Below are positions 1 through 7,316 of a stretch of DNA of 33,397 nucleotides, in pieces. The notes under the pieces are model-generated. The model was not told the DNA's origin. It worked only from the letters and a program-made list of their open reading frames with translations, and did not search any database. This DNA is from Rhizobium sp. ASV8 (GTDB lineage: Bacteria; Pseudomonadota; Alphaproteobacteria; Rhizobiales; Rhizobiaceae), in the NCBI RefSeq assembly GCF_016429255.1, contig NZ_JAELUG010000081.1, forward strand, positions 1-33,397, given 5' to 3'. How positions within the stretch are numbered: the first letter of the stretch is position 1; each line of letters opens with the position of its first letter. Position numbers and translations under genes: made by a program.

Positions 1-261
1 GGTCCACGTTTCGCCACCCGCCAGTACGAAGCCTTCCGGCGGCTGGAACTCGGTGAAGTTGGAAAGACGCTTGGAGATCGTCGCGCCTTCGACGATGCCG
101 GCCGGGTCGACACGACCCGGGCCGCTGACGCAGAGCGCGAAGCCGGAAAGCGGCTCCGGCGAAAGGTTCTTCAGCCGCAATACGTAGGAAAATTCCTTCT
201 CGTCGGTCGGCGGGTTCCATGTGGTTTCAAGCCGCAGAGCCAAGGATCGCGGTATGGACAT
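1..261 (-). CDS. Probable family-20 beta-N-acetylhexosaminidase, N-terminal part (cut by window edge)
   Basis: Only the first 87 codons lie in the window; the frame stays open to base 1. The start is an ATG at 261-259, preceded by a purine-rich AGGAAGAGAG ribosome binding site. The protein begins MSIPRSLALRLETTWNPP and continues as a beta-rich stretch (YVLRLKNLSPEPLSGF, then LSNFTEFQPPEGFVLAGG). I recognise this as the non-catalytic N-terminal domain found in alphaproteobacterial GH20 hexosaminidases, but that rests on memory, and the catalytic domain is outside the window. The gene is 28 bp downstream of the acetyltransferase gene and is probably the last or a late gene of the ABC operon. 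Such enzymes remove terminal N-acetylhexosamine from oligosaccharides, which would fit an importer of chitin- or peptidoglycan-type sugars. There is no signal peptide at the visible N terminus, which suggests a cytoplasmic enzyme. It could be another glycosidase with the same accessory domain. Confidence 0.55.
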   Translation of the reverse strand, partial: MSIPRSLALRLETTWNPPTDEKEFSYVLRLKNLSPEPLSGFALCVSGPGRVDPAGIVEGATISKRLSNFTEFQPPEGFVLAGGETWT

Positions 262-289
262 GAGTATTCTCTCTTCCTGAAGGGATTGT

Positions 290-760
290 TCAAAGCTTGA
301 GCATGCCGGCGTAGATGCCGGGCGCGGAATTGGGGATCTGCGTGGCGCCGACCGTCTTTTCGTAGAATTCGGATGGGCCGACATCGCCGATAATGGCATA
401 GGCGTAGCCCATGGCCTTCATGTCGGTGAGCGAGGCGAACAACAGCGCACGACCGATGCCGAGACCCCGCACCTCTTCGGCGACGCCTGTCGGACCGAAG
501 AACCCGCGTGCGGTCGCCTCGTGGCACGCAAAGCCGACAAGCTCGCGATTGCGCGTGGCGATGAAGCAGGTCGGCGGCTGGCGCGTCATCGCAACGGTCG
601 TCTCGCTCGCCCAGCCCTGGCTGAAATGTTCGGCCACCCAGCCGGTGATCAACCGCAGCTCCGGCGGCAGGGCACGACGGATTGTAATGCCACCCTGCGC
701 CATCCGCTCGGGCGATTGCGTGTCGGCGGGCAGCGTCGATAGATTGACCAGATAATCCAA
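290..760 (-). CDS. GNAT-family N-acetyltransferase
   Basis: A 156-residue protein with one GNAT fold. The acetyl-CoA pyrophosphate-binding motif A is visible at about residues 93-110 (GVAEEVRGLGIGRALLFASL), with the R/Q-x-x-G-x-G signature as RGLGIG at 98-103. The segments before it (CFIATRNRELVGFACHE) and after it (AYAIIGDVGPSEFYEKTVGA) match strands 2-4 and the C-terminal FYEK element of the family. The substrate cannot be read from the sequence. It starts 12 bp after the stop of the upstream ATPase gene and ends 28 bp before the hexosaminidase-like gene, so it is very likely cotranscribed with the importer. In that context an amino sugar or a peptide amine is a plausible acetyl acceptor; this is inference only. 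Confidence 0.8.
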   Translation of the reverse strand: MDYLVNLSTLPADTQSPERMAQGGITIRRALPPELRLITGWVAEHFSQGWASETTVAMTRQPPTCFIATRNRELVGFACHEATARGFFGPTGVAEEVRGLGIGRALLFASLTDMKAMGYAYAIIGDVGPSEFYEKTVGATQIPNSAPGIYAGMLKL

Positions 761-772
761 GGTGAAATCCTT

Positions 773-1699
773 CTAATTCGATGCGACGAGCGCACGCATA
801 AAATGATTGGCGCCGACCTGCTCGACCGTGGTGGAGACCGGGCGGGTGAGCGCGCGGATCTTCTCTGCCTGTTCGAGAAAGCGGGCGCTGCCGCCGGTCA
901 CGAACCTGCGGCCTCCATGCGGAACCGCTGACAGCAGCAGTTGGGTGTAGGGATGCTTTGGCGCGGAGAGCACCGTTTCCGTATTGCCCCATTCCACCAT
1001 CTGGCCGGCAAACATCACGACGATCTCCTCGGCGACATGGGCGGCCGTGGCGATATCATGCGTGATGTAGAGCATAGCGAGATCATTCTCGCGCTTTACA
1101 CGCGCCAGGAGATCAAGGATGTCCTTGCGGATCGAAACGTCAAGCATCGAGGTCGGCTCATCCGCCACCAGCACGCTCGGCGCAACCGCCAAGGCACGGG
1201 CAATGTTGACGCGCTGGCGCTGACCGCCCGACAGTTCGTGGGGGAACTTCTGCCGCGTCAGCGTCGGATCGAGACCAACGCTGACCAGAAGTCGGGATAT
1301 GTCTTCATCCCGCTCGGCCTTTGACTTATCCGCCCCATGCAATTGCAAGGGTCGAGCAAGGTGGTGGTTGATCGTGAAGGCCGGGTTGAGCGAAGAGAAC
1401 GGATCCTGAAAAACCATCTGGACGTCCTTGCGGTACATCCGTTCCTCCTTGCCCGAACCGCGCGCGCTGCGATCCTGGCCGCGGACCAGAATCTTGCCAG
1501 CCGTCGGCTTGTCGAGCCGAGCAATGATGCGAGCGCAAGTAGTCTTTCCGCAACCCGACTCGCCGACGAGAGCGAGTGCCTTTCCCGCAAATAGCGAGAA
1601 GGACACACTCTTCAGCGCGTGCACCGAGCCGAAATGACGCTGAACGTCCTCAAGCCGAATAACGGGTTCGGCAGTCACAGCCTGTATATGCGGTTTCAT
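773..1699 (-). CDS. Opp/Dpp-type ABC transporter ATP-binding protein (OppF-like)
   Basis: The second ATPase of an oligopeptide-type importer, 308 residues from the chosen ATG at 1699-1697, which shares an ATGA with the stop of the preceding gene; the open frame continues upstream but overlaps that gene. Walker A is GESGCGKTT at about 46-54, the ABC signature LSGGQRQRV is near 156, and Walker B with the catalytic glutamate is VLVADEPTS. The C-terminal region after the H-loop (YITHDIATAAHVAEEIVVMFAGQMVEWG, then KHPYTQLLLSAVP) is the standard Opp/Dpp tail. It would hydrolyse ATP on the cytoplasmic face together with the OppD-like partner. OppF-type names fit by order and length; the transported substrate is not determined by this subunit. 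Confidence 0.92.
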   Translation of the reverse strand: MKPHIQAVTAEPVIRLEDVQRHFGSVHALKSVSFSLFAGKALALVGESGCGKTTCARIIARLDKPTAGKILVRGQDRSARGSGKEERMYRKDVQMVFQDPFSSLNPAFTINHHLARPLQLHGADKSKAERDEDISRLLVSVGLDPTLTRQKFPHELSGGQRQRVNIARALAVAPSVLVADEPTSMLDVSIRKDILDLLARVKRENDLAMLYITHDIATAAHVAEEIVVMFAGQMVEWGNTETVLSAPKHPYTQLLLSAVPHGGRRFVTGGSARFLEQAEKIRALTRPVSTTVEQVGANHFMRALVASN

Positions 1700-2511
1700 G
1701 CGAAAACTCCGGGAGCGTGGGCGCTGGCTGGAAGCTGAGGAATGGCGTTCCAAAGCTTGCGCGTATACTCATGTACGGGCGATTGGCTGACCTGGGAGAC
1801 ATCGCCGACCTCGACCAGCTCGCCTTTCAGCATCACGCCGATGCGATGGCAAAGCTGGGCCATCAGATGCAGGTCGTGAGTGATGAACAGAACGGAAAAA
1901 CCATAGGTCTGCTGAAGATCGAGCACTTGCTCGAGGATCTCCCGCTGCACCACGACGTCGAGTGCGGTCGTCGGTTCGTCCATGATGATGAGCTCAGGTC
2001 TAAGCGCCAGGCAGATGGCGATGACAATGCGCTGGCGCATGCCTCCGGAAAACTGGTGCGGATAATCGCTGACGCGATGCACGGGAATGCCCACCAGCTT
2101 GAACATTTCCTCGGCGCGAGCGCGGGACTCCTGCCGAGAGCATCCGGTGTGGCGGTGCAACACGTCATGGAACTGCGCCTCGACCCGCATCAGCGGATTG
2201 AGCGAATTCATGGCGCTCTGAAACACCATCCCAACCCGCTTCCAGCGGATCTTCTGCAACTCGGCCTCCGGCATCTTGAGCAGATCCTGACCATCCAGAC
2301 GGATGCTTCCGCCGCTGATCCAAGCGGGCGGCTTGGAAAGCCGTGTGATCGCAAAGGCGATCGTGCTCTTTCCGCAGCCGGATTCGCCGGCAAGACCGAA
2401 TATCTCCCCGCGGCCGATGTTGAACGAGACATCTTTCACCGCACGGAAGTCGCCCTTGTCGACCAGGTAGTCGATGTTGAGGTGCTCGATTTCAAGCAGG
2501 TTATCGCTCAT
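1696..2511 (-). CDS. Opp/Dpp-type ABC transporter ATP-binding protein (OppD-like)
   Basis: The first ATPase of the importer, 271 residues. I place the start at the ATG at 2511-2509 (MSDNLLEIEHLNIDY), because it overlaps the permease stop as ATGA and gives the usual family N terminus; the longer open frame only adds permease-overlapping sequence. Walker A is GESGCGKST, the signature is FSGGMRQRI, and Walker B is LIIMDEPTTALD followed by the H-loop LFITHDLHLMAQLCHRIGVMLKGELVE. The SPVHEYTRKLWNAIP tail is the conserved Opp/Dpp C-terminal element, although it is shorter than in OppD proteins that carry a full cysteine cluster. It pairs with the downstream OppF-like subunit. No regulatory signal lies inside the overlap. 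Confidence 0.92.
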   Translation of the reverse strand: MSDNLLEIEHLNIDYLVDKGDFRAVKDVSFNIGRGEIFGLAGESGCGKSTIAFAITRLSKPPAWISGGSIRLDGQDLLKMPEAELQKIRWKRVGMVFQSAMNSLNPLMRVEAQFHDVLHRHTGCSRQESRARAEEMFKLVGIPVHRVSDYPHQFSGGMRQRIVIAICLALRPELIIMDEPTTALDVVVQREILEQVLDLQQTYGFSVLFITHDLHLMAQLCHRIGVMLKGELVEVGDVSQVSQSPVHEYTRKLWNAIPQLPASAHAPGVFA

Positions 2512-3410
2512 TGGCCTAACCTCATCATGCGATTGCGGGCTCGGGTCAGACGGAACCACCGGGTCAGTGCCGGTCCGGAGCGCAATTGCGGATTGGCGAT
2601 TTCGTCGAAGGTGAAGTTGATCAGCGCAAGGCCAAGGCCAGTCAGTGCGATACCGGCGGCGGGCACGGCAATGTCCCACCAGGCGCCGACCATGATCGCC
2701 GAAGCGTTCTGGGCGTTGTAGAGCATCGTGCCCCAGGTCACTTTAAGCGGATCGCCGAAGCCGAGATATTCGAGCGTCGTCTGGGCAACGATCGCATAGA
2801 TGATGCTGCCGACCAGATTGATGCCGATCAGCGGTGTCAGGTTCGGCAGGATTTCGACAAAGATGATACGCCATGCCGGTTCGCCGATCATCTTGGCCGC
2901 CGTGACGAAATCGCGATTTCGCAAAGCCATGGTTTGCGACCGCGTCATGCGCGCACCCCATGGCCACGAGGTCAAGGCGATGATCGTCATGATCGTCATC
3001 GGCCCGACCGTGCCCGCAAAAGAGGCCAGCAGGATGAGCAGCGGCATGTTCGGTATGACCAGCACCGCATTGGTGGCGAGATCGAGTACCGCATCCGTCC
3101 TGCCGCCGGCATAGCCGGCAATGAGGCCGATGGCAGTGCCGATGACGGTAATGGCGATGCCGGTCGCGAAGCCTACCGAAAGCGAGCTTCTGGCACCCCA
3201 AACGAACTGCCGATAGACATCGCGGCCCATCTTGGTGGTTCCGAAGACATGTTCGACCGAAGGCGCCTGATGTGAGCGACCGACGCGAGCGCCAGGCTCG
3301 CCGGGCGCGATGATCGGTGCAAAAATCGCCATCAGGCACAATGCGGCAACGATGATGAAGCCGACCAGCGCCTTCTTCTGGCTGAAAATGGAACGAAGCG
3401 CAAAGCTCAT
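2508..3410 (-). CDS. Opp/Dpp-type ABC transporter permease (OppC-like)
   Basis: A 300-residue inner-membrane permease. It has an N-terminal membrane segment (KKALVGFIIVAALCLMAIFAPIIAPG), then the OppC/DppC periplasmic stretch with the conserved GTTKMGRDVYRQFVWGARSSLSVGF, then five further hydrophobic segments. The EAA-type cytoplasmic loop that docks with the ATPases is at about residues 185-215 (FVTAAKMIGEPAWRIIFVEILPNLTPLIGINL). It overlaps the upstream permease gene by ATGA (3407-3410) and the downstream ATPase gene by ATGA (2508-2511), which points to translational coupling and equal subunit supply. The call as the second permease is firm; the substrate must be inferred from the binding protein and neighbours. 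Confidence 0.92.
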   Translation of the reverse strand: MSFALRSIFSQKKALVGFIIVAALCLMAIFAPIIAPGEPGARVGRSHQAPSVEHVFGTTKMGRDVYRQFVWGARSSLSVGFATGIAITVIGTAIGLIAGYAGGRTDAVLDLATNAVLVIPNMPLLILLASFAGTVGPMTIMTIIALTSWPWGARMTRSQTMALRNRDFVTAAKMIGEPAWRIIFVEILPNLTPLIGINLVGSIIYAIVAQTTLEYLGFGDPLKVTWGTMLYNAQNASAIMVGAWWDIAVPAAGIALTGLGLALINFTFDEIANPQLRSGPALTRWFRLTRARNRMMRLGQ

Positions 3411-4390
3411 CGTACGCCCTCCCTCAATCTCGGATCGACAAGGCCGTAGATAATGTCGACCAGGAAATTCGCGGCAAGGGTTGCGATGGTCATCAAGAGC
3501 AATTGCCCCTGAATGACCGGGTAGTCGCGCGCCACGCTGGCGGTGAACAGCGTCAGCCCGAGGCCCGGATAGTTGAAGACGATTTCCGTGACGATCGAAC
3601 CGCCAAAGACTGCACCGAGCATCAGTGCCAGATTGGTCAGCACGGGCAGAAGTGCGTTTCGGGCGCCATAGCTGAACATGACGGCGAAATTGCTGAGCCC
3701 TTTCGCTCGCCCCATGGTGACATAATCCTCACCCAGGATGACGATCATCGAAGAGCGCATTGTCGTCTGGAATTCGCCGATGAGGAATGGCGAAAGCGTC
3801 AGCACCGGCAGGATGGCATGCATGAAGACGCTGCCGAAGAAGGTGAAATTGAAGCCCGGATCGAGATTGGGATCATAGGCATATCCCACCGGAAACCAGC
3901 GCAGCGATACCGCAAAGACGAAGAGGATCGTCAGGGCGATGATCACCGGCGGGATCGAGAACATGATGACCGACAGAGGCGACACGACCGTGTCGAACCG
4001 CCCGCCGCGCCGCCAGGCCGAGATCGCGCCGAGCACGACACCGACGCATAGTGAAAAGGCAATCGCCGTCACCACAAGGAAGATGGTCCACAGCGTGGCG
4101 CGGCTCAACACCTGCACCACTGTCTGCGGATAATATTTGACCGAAACGCCAAGATCGAGGGTTGCGAGGCCTTTGAGATAATCGAGAAACTGCATCATGA
4201 TCGGCTGATCGATCTCGCCGAAGCGCGCCTTGATCGCCTCGACGGCGGCAGGCGTTGCCCGCGGCCCAAGCTGGGCCACCATGGCGTCGACGGGACTCCC
4301 CGGCATAAGCCGGGGAAGAATGAAGTTCACGACGATCGCGAAGGCCAGCGCCACCGCGTAGACGCCTAGGCGCCGGCTTGAAATACGCAT
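3407..4390 (-). CDS. Opp/Dpp-type ABC transporter permease (OppB-like)
   Basis: A 327-residue first permease of the importer. The N-terminal helix (YAVALAFAIVVNFILPRLMPGSPVDAM) followed by a periplasmic domain is typical of OppB/DppB. Five more membrane helices follow, and the EAA loop appears as DYVTMGRAKGLSNFAVMFSYGARNALLPVLTNLAL. The ending PRLREGVR (VDPRLR) is the family's conserved C terminus. The start ATG at 4390 lies 22 bp downstream of the binding-protein stop, and the end overlaps the OppC-like gene by 4 bp. It forms the translocation pore with the OppC-like subunit. There are no breaks or odd composition. Confidence 0.92.
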   Translation of the reverse strand: MRISSRRLGVYAVALAFAIVVNFILPRLMPGSPVDAMVAQLGPRATPAAVEAIKARFGEIDQPIMMQFLDYLKGLATLDLGVSVKYYPQTVVQVLSRATLWTIFLVVTAIAFSLCVGVVLGAISAWRRGGRFDTVVSPLSVIMFSIPPVIIALTILFVFAVSLRWFPVGYAYDPNLDPGFNFTFFGSVFMHAILPVLTLSPFLIGEFQTTMRSSMIVILGEDYVTMGRAKGLSNFAVMFSYGARNALLPVLTNLALMLGAVFGGSIVTEIVFNYPGLGLTLFTASVARDYPVIQGQLLLMTIATLAANFLVDIIYGLVDPRLREGVR

Positions 4391-4412
4391 GTCTGCTTCC
4401 TTGGCTTTGGTC

Positions 4413-6107
4413 TTATTGGACCGGCTTGAGACGCAGAAGATGCATGAGACGCATGCGATTGTTGTCGTGGTTTTCCGGGTTCATGACCGGATCTTTGTCA
4501 GTAACCCAGCCGGTGAACCGCTTGCTGGAGTACTGGTACCAGGTCGGGCCGTTGAAAACAGGCACGACCGGGAAATCGTCCGCGATCAGCACCTGAATAT
4601 CGTTGAAGATCTTCTTGTGCTCGTCTTCGGAAGAGGACTTCCGATACTGATCGAAGAGCGCATCGAGCTTCGGGTTGGAATAGCGCGGCGCAGAAACGGT
4701 AAGCTTGCCGGCATAGTCCGTGGACAGGCTCTGATAGTAGCCCTGGAACGGTGTTGCGCTATCGGCGCGCGAGTTCATGACCACGTCGAAGCTGCCATCG
4801 AGCAGTTGCTTGCGCCACTGTTCGTATTCAGGTGTCGCGACGGAGGCATTGATGCCCATGGCACGCAGGCCTTCGACGGCGATCTGCACGGCATCAATCC
4901 AGTCGGTCCAGCCATTCGGCACGATGACCGGGAAAGCAATAGGCTTGCCGCTTGGCGTCGTGCGGAAGCCGTCAGCACCCTTCTTGTAGCCGGCGTCATC
5001 GAGGATCTTGTTTGCCTTGTCGGTGTCAAAGCCCATGAAGGCATCCTTGTCGCCTTCAGCAGCCTTGTTACGCCAGCTCTCGAAGCGCGGCGGCAGGCCG
5101 CTCGCATGCAGGTTGACGACCGGATAACCGAAGCCGGCAATATCGACCATCGACTTGCGATCCATCGCCAGGCTGAAGGCGTGACGGAAGTTGATATCCT
5201 TGAAGGCCTCAAGGTTGCCGGCATTGCTCGACTTGTAGTTCATCTGGAAGGCGACGGTTTCGGCCGGCGGCTGCCAATAGCCATTGTGCTGCGGATCGAG
5301 CGCGACGAAAGTCTTATCGATCTGCGGCAGGAAGGAGCCGATCCAGTCTACAGTACCTTCCGGCAACAGAGCCAGCATCTGGTCGTTGCCCGAAATCTGC
5401 GGCAGACGCAGGCAATCGACATGCAGCGAGGCGGCATCCCAATAGTTCGGATTGCGGCACTGCTCATAGACCTGCGGCGTGAAACGGCGAACTTCCGTCA
5501 TCGGGCCGGAGCCGATGGGCTTCTCGTTCTTGAAAGCGACCGGGTCGGCAACGTCCTTCCAGATATGCTCCGGCACGACCGCCAGATCGGCGAGCGACTG
5601 CGGGAACTCGGAATTCACGGCTTTCAGCTTGATCGTCACCTGGGTCGGCGACGGCGCCTCGACGGAAGCGACGGTCTGGCCGACGCCGACGGTATCAACG
5701 GCGGGGTTCTTCAGCATCAGGTCGATCGTGTATTTCACGTCGGTCGAGGTCAGCGGCTGACCATCCGACCACTTCACGCCGGGACGCAGATCATAGGTGA
5801 TCGACAACAGATCGTCGGAGAATTTGTAGCTCGTGGCCAGGCGCCATACCGGCTTGCCGCCGTCGTTGGCGTTGAAGATAACCAGCGGCTCGTAGATGAA
5901 ATCCATCGTGCTCTGGCGGCGACCGGCCAGATCGAAGGGATTGAAATTACTGACCCAACTTGTCTGCTCTTCAATGTGCATCGTCAGCACGGATTCGGCC
6001 GCCGAGGCGGCCCCGGCGCCGAAAGCCAGCGACACGCCGAGCGCTGCCGTTGCCAGCCATGATGTCCGTTGGAAGAGATTGCGCAGTCTGCTTTTCTTCA
6101 GTCCCAT
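4413..6107 (-). CDS. ABC transporter substrate-binding protein, SBP family 5 (possibly oligosaccharide-binding)
   Basis: A 564-residue periplasmic binding protein. It has a classical signal peptide (positive MGLKKSRLRNLFQR, then a hydrophobic stretch, with cleavage near ASAA-ES at about residue 36). The mature protein shows the SBP_bac_5 landmarks: FIYEPLVIFNAN, WSDGQPLTSTDVKYTIDLM at about 135-155, VKW and LPQI segments, and the RHAFSLAMDRKSMVDIAGFGYP block. The N-terminal pattern SNFNPF with the long aromatic-rich lobe resembles the chitooligosaccharide/cellooligosaccharide-binding branch rather than strict dipeptide binders; this is a remembered resemblance. The first gene of the operon, with a GGGAG ribosome binding site 6-10 bp before the ATG. 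A downstream hexosaminidase-like gene supports a GlcNAc-oligosaccharide substrate, but peptide import remains possible. Confidence 0.85.
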   Translation of the reverse strand: MGLKKSRLRNLFQRTSWLATAALGVSLAFGAGAASAAESVLTMHIEEQTSWVSNFNPFDLAGRRQSTMDFIYEPLVIFNANDGGKPVWRLATSYKFSDDLLSITYDLRPGVKWSDGQPLTSTDVKYTIDLMLKNPAVDTVGVGQTVASVEAPSPTQVTIKLKAVNSEFPQSLADLAVVPEHIWKDVADPVAFKNEKPIGSGPMTEVRRFTPQVYEQCRNPNYWDAASLHVDCLRLPQISGNDQMLALLPEGTVDWIGSFLPQIDKTFVALDPQHNGYWQPPAETVAFQMNYKSSNAGNLEAFKDINFRHAFSLAMDRKSMVDIAGFGYPVVNLHASGLPPRFESWRNKAAEGDKDAFMGFDTDKANKILDDAGYKKGADGFRTTPSGKPIAFPVIVPNGWTDWIDAVQIAVEGLRAMGINASVATPEYEQWRKQLLDGSFDVVMNSRADSATPFQGYYQSLSTDYAGKLTVSAPRYSNPKLDALFDQYRKSSSEDEHKKIFNDIQVLIADDFPVVPVFNGPTWYQYSSKRFTGWVTDKDPVMNPENHDNNRMRLMHLLRLKPVQ

Positions 6108-6437
6108 TCTTAGCTCCCTCTCGTTGACCTCTACTAGTCAATCAAATTGATTTAATCGTGAGTTTGAGCAATCGTCAATCCGCTGATTGGAAATCAACAG
6201 GCGAATGGGATTGGTGTCCGGACATCGCAGCGGATAACCCGTCGAGGATCTGCCGCAATCGAAATCATGAAGGAGGTCTGCCTGACATCACTGAGAATTG
6301 CCTTCGTCGCAGAGCGACGTCGACGGAGGTCTGGCAACTCAAATGACGCGCCGCCGGCCCGCCAAAATGAGAGCAAGAAGATCGGTATCGGAAAATAATC
6401 TTGTGATTTCGGCTATTTACAGTGGCATTATGATCTA
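6108..6437. other. Non-coding region upstream of the ABC operon
   Basis: About 330 bp without a credible gene; the two short open frames here (6158-6346 plus, 6194-6376 minus) have no ribosome binding site, no recognisable motif and low-complexity-like composition. The part next to the binding-protein gene is AT-richer than its surroundings (6130-6180) and probably holds the operon promoter, but no consensus -35/-10 pair is convincing. Confidence 0.5.
6140..6152. promoter_or_regulatory. Small AT-rich palindrome, possible operator of the ABC operon
   Basis: The sequence AATCAAATTGATT has 5-bp arms around a 3-bp centre and lies 33-45 bp upstream of the binding-protein start codon, inside the likely promoter. 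A repressor site is possible; the window contains no regulator gene next to the operon, and a palindrome this short can arise by chance. Confidence 0.25.
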
Positions 6438-6550
6438 GAGCTAGAGCATGTCGCGCAAAAGTGTGCAGCGGCTTTGCGAGTACGACATGCGTGAAATCAA
6501 AGAGCTAAAGCGCATGAAGCGAAGCTGAAAGATCGCGACGCGCTTTAGAC
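6438..6550. repeat. RIME-like Rhizobium intergenic mosaic element (two palindromes)
   Basis: About 110 bp with two exact inverted repeats. GCATGTCG at 6446-6453 pairs with CGACATGC at 6483-6490, and inside it CGCAAA pairs with TTTGCG. TAAAGCGC at 6506-6513 pairs with GCGCTTTA at 6540-6547. The layout and the core wording (AGAGCATGTCGCGCAAAAGT) match, from memory, the abundant RIME1-type repeats of Rhizobium and relatives, which sit between genes and can fold into two hairpins. Here it lies between the divergently spaced ends of the RidA gene and the ABC operon promoter, so it could also affect transcripts leaving the RidA gene. No transposase is associated. Confidence 0.72.
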
Positions 6551-6595
6551 CCGGATCTGGCTGTGATTGCCCATGGCGCGATCAAGCACAACAAG

Positions 6596-6637
6596 GCGGC
6601 TCCGCCTTGAACATAAGGCGTCGGAAAGCGGAGCCGC
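6596..6637 (-). terminator. Probable terminator of the RidA gene
   Basis: GCGGCTCCGC at 6596-6605 and GCGGAGCCGC at 6628-6637 form a perfect 10-bp GC-rich stem with a 22-base loop, starting 21 bp beyond the RidA stop codon. Read on the minus strand the stem is followed by CTTGTTGTG, only a weak U-tract, so termination may be partial. Confidence 0.55.
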
Positions 6638-6657
6638 GATAGTCAGGAGGCGTCGGT

Positions 6658-7053
6658 TCAGTCGAGCGGCTTGTAGGCGATAACGTCCATCTCGACCTTC
6701 ACATCAACCATCATCGGAGACTGAACGGTGGAGCGGGCCGGTGGGTGATCGATAAAATGCTTCTGGAAAACGGCGTTGAAGCTCGAGAAATCACGAGCAT
6801 CATCCAGCCAGACATTGACCTTCACGACATGCTCAAGCGTGCAATCGGCAAGTGCGAGCACGTCCTTGATATTGGCGATGACCTGCTCGGTCTGCGCAAC
6901 GATATTGCCGACGATAACTTCGCCGTTGATCGTGGGGACCTGGCCCGAGACGTAAACGAAATCGCCGGCGCGAACCGCCTTGGCAAAGGGGCGGCGCTGG
7001 CCTCCGGCCTGGTTATCGGCGACATCAAAACGGATCAGCTTGTTCTTGCTCAT
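6658..7053 (-). CDS. RidA (YjgF/YER057c/UK114) family protein
   Basis: A 131-residue protein with the complete Rid fold: AVRAGDFVYVSGQVPT at 26-41, a central VIANIKDVLALADCTLEHVVKVNVWL, and the C-terminal ARSTVQSPMMVDVKVEMDVIAY. The arginine that contacts the carboxylate of 2-aminoacrylate in active RidA is present as R107 in PARSTV. Family members hydrolyse reactive enamine/imine intermediates of PLP enzymes or act in specific catabolic pathways; the longer loop after SGQVP and the conservative active site leave its subfamily open. The gene has its own gaps on both sides (263 bp upstream to the flavoprotein terminator region, and a terminator downstream), so it is probably a single-gene unit. 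The start ATG at 7053 gives the usual family length. Confidence 0.88.
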   Translation of the reverse strand: MSKNKLIRFDVADNQAGGQRRPFAKAVRAGDFVYVSGQVPTINGEVIVGNIVAQTEQVIANIKDVLALADCTLEHVVKVNVWLDDARDFSSFNAVFQKHFIDHPPARSTVQSPMMVDVKVEMDVIAYKPLD

Positions 7054-7230
7054 GCTCTACTCGACCTTTCTCTCTTGTCGAAATCAGCAGCCGCCAGCAT
7101 CCTGGAACGCCGAGGACGAGGCGCGACTCCCCTGCGCCCTTCCATATCCGCCATGACGCGGTCACGCCAGACGTTTCGCTGCTGTGGGCGAGCATCGACG
7201 ACGTCACACCCCATCGGAGAGAAGGTGAAA

Positions 7231-7278
7231 AACTATGATCTCGGACAGCAGCGGGTTCCGATGCAATATCCGAGATCA
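7231..7278 (-). terminator. Intrinsic terminator of the dehydrogenase-flavoprotein operon
   Basis: TGATCTCGGA at 7236-7245 and TCCGAGATCA at 7269-7278 make a perfect 10-bp stem with a 23-base loop. On the minus strand the stem is followed by TAGTTTTTC, a good U-tract. It begins 38 bp beyond the stop of the flavoprotein gene and marks the end of that transcription unit. Confidence 0.8.
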
Positions 7279-7316
7279 CAATAGTTTCAAATTCTTATAA
7301 TTCTTTCTTCAGCCAG

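Noticed and set aside
171..992. A 273-codon minus-strand open frame
   Set aside because: It is in another frame across three recognised genes (hexosaminidase-like, GNAT, ATPase), and its arginine-rich translation has no domain.
1717..2721. A 334-codon plus-strand open frame
   Set aside because: It is the complement of the OppD-like ATPase gene; no motif and no ribosome binding site.
1696..3410. Four-base ATGA gene overlaps in the ABC operon as a sign of programmed reinitiation
   Set aside because: Such overlaps are routine in tightly packed transporter operons and need no special mechanism.
4389..6062. A 557-codon open frame on the plus strand
   Set aside because: It lies fully antisense to the binding-protein gene, whose signal peptide and SBP_bac_5 motifs are clear. 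Its translation has no family motif and is rich in Arg, Gly and Asp as expected from reversed GC-rich codons.
7025..7279. An 84-codon minus-strand open frame between the RidA and flavoprotein genes
   Set aside because: It overlaps the RidA start and the terminator hairpin and shows no motif.
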